Origin: Candidatus Agrococcus pullicola
Lineage (GTDB): Bacteria > Actinomycetota > Actinomycetes > Actinomycetales > Microbacteriaceae
DNA: 9,613 nucleotides
Direction: 5' to 3'
Assembly (NCBI GenBank): GCA_019115685.1
Contig: DXDC01000488.1
Span: 1 to 9,613, forward strand
A program made the position numbers and the translations under genes. A model generated the notes under the pieces. It was not told where the DNA came from. It searched no databases and saw only the letters and a list, made by a program, of their open reading frames with translations. This document shows, one piece after another, positions 8,590 through 9,613 of the stretch (position 1 is the stretch's first letter; every line of letters begins with the position of its first letter).

Positions 8590-8592
8590 ACT
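8587..8592 (+). promoter_or_regulatory. Putative -10 box for the superoxide dismutase gene
   Basis: TAGACT fits TAnnnT and is identical to the box before uvrA. Transcription would start near 8599, giving a leader of about 27 bases that contains the purine-rich AAGAAGG Shine-Dalgarno (8614-8620), five bases before ATG at 8626. No convincing -35 is seen 16-18 bases upstream, within the end of whiA. Confidence 0.5.
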
Positions 8593-8625
8593 GACAGGCA
8601 AGGCAATGAGAGAAAGAAGGTACGC

Positions 8626-9246
8626 ATGACCGTCTACACACTGCCCGAACTCCCGTACGACTACGCGGCGCTTGAACCCCACATTTCCGGGAAGATCATG
8701 GAGTTGCACCATGACAAGCACCACAAGACCTATGTCGACGGCGCCAACGCGGCCCTCGGTGCGCTTGAAGCAGCGCGTGAGTCAGGCGATTTCGGTTCCA
8801 TCACGAAACTCGAGAAGGACCTCGCCTTCCACCTTGGCGGACACACCAACCACACGATCTTCTGGAACAACCTCTCGCCCGATGGCGGAGGGGAACCGGA
8901 CGGTGAGCTCGCCGCAGCGTTGAACGAGTTCTTCGGAGATTTCGAGAAGTTCAAGGCGCACTTCAGTCAAACGGCCACGACGATTCAGGGGTCCGGCTGG
9001 TCCGTTCTCGCCTGGGATTCGCTCGGTGAACGACTCAATGTGTTCCAGCTGTTCGACCAGCAGGGTAACGTCCCGGTCGGAACGCACCCCATCCTCATGC
9101 TCGACATGTGGGAGCACGCGTTCTACCTCGACTATCTGAACGTCAAGGCCGACTACGTGAAGGCCTTCTGGCAGATCGTCAATTGGCAGGACGCAGCGGC
9201 CCGCTTGGCCGATGCGCGTACGAAGACCGCGGGACTCATTCAGTAG
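8626..9246 (+). CDS. sodA: Superoxide dismutase, Fe/Mn family, probably manganese type
   Basis: The enzyme dismutates superoxide to oxygen and hydrogen peroxide, here probably in the cytoplasm since no signal peptide is seen. The 206-residue protein is standard length and opens with the family's LPELPYDYAALEPHIS. Metal ligands are H28 (in LHHDKHH), H76 (GGHTNHTIFW), D160 and H164 (DMWEHAFYLDY). Second-sphere residues point to manganese: glycine (G72) sits where iron enzymes carry glutamine, and a glutamine (Q145, in FDQQGN) lies where Mn enzymes keep theirs. Dual-metal (cambialistic) use cannot be excluded. ATG at 8626 has a good Shine-Dalgarno five bases upstream. It lies between whiA and gap, 50 bases after whiA with its own -10-like box and followed by a strong hairpin, so it may be a single-gene transcript with some readthrough. 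Confidence 0.96.
   Translation: MTVYTLPELPYDYAALEPHISGKIMELHHDKHHKTYVDGANAALGALEAARESGDFGSITKLEKDLAFHLGGHTNHTIFWNNLSPDGGGEPDGELAAALNEFFGDFEKFKAHFSQTATTIQGSGWSVLAWDSLGERLNVFQLFDQQGNVPVGTHPILMLDMWEHAFYLDYLNVKADYVKAFWQIVNWQDAAARLADARTKTAGLIQ

Positions 9247-9613
<367 letters not shown>

Overview
The window is a continuous, tightly packed stretch of chromosome from a high-GC Gram-positive bacterium. GTG and TTG starts, G/C-ending codons, an actinobacterial-type UvrA zinc module and a WhiA gene all point to Actinobacteria. The order uvrA-uvrC-rapZ-whiA-sod-gap suggests Micrococcales, perhaps Microbacteriaceae; that family placement is inference from gene order and protein flavour, not a tested assignment. 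Every real gene lies on the + strand. No tRNA, rRNA, insertion sequence, prophage or CRISPR array is visible. The largest non-coding gap is about 90 bases.

Bases 1-1884 hold the end of a biotin-dependent carboxylase cluster. First comes the last 51 codons of a PxpC/KipA-type carboxyltransferase-like protein (5-oxoprolinase subunit C family). Next is a 570-residue fusion of biotin carboxylase and biotin carboxyl carrier protein, which starts at a TTG whose Shine-Dalgarno sequence overlaps the pxpC stop codon. Together they look like parts of a split, urea-carboxylase-like enzyme.

Bases 1885-8575 hold a housekeeping run: uvrA, uvrC, rapZ and whiA. uvrA begins at a GTG six bases after a TAGACT -10-like box and has no Shine-Dalgarno sequence, so a leaderless transcript is likely. 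uvrC overlaps the uvrA stop by one base, rapZ overlaps the uvrC stop by four, and whiA follows rapZ after 12 bases. This is a translationally coupled unit combining nucleotide excision repair (UvrA, UvrC) with an RNase adapter-type P-loop protein (RapZ) and a DNA-binding regulator (WhiA). The YvcK/CofD-like gene usually found between rapZ and whiA is absent.

Bases 8576-9613 hold a manganese-type superoxide dismutase gene with its own TAGACT box, then a strong 15-bp hairpin, then the first 92 codons of glyceraldehyde-3-phosphate dehydrogenase. The glycolytic operon probably continues beyond the window. No clearly novel system is present. The points most worth a second look are the pxpC/biotin-carboxylase junction, the missing yvcK, and the short control regions before uvrA, sod and gap.
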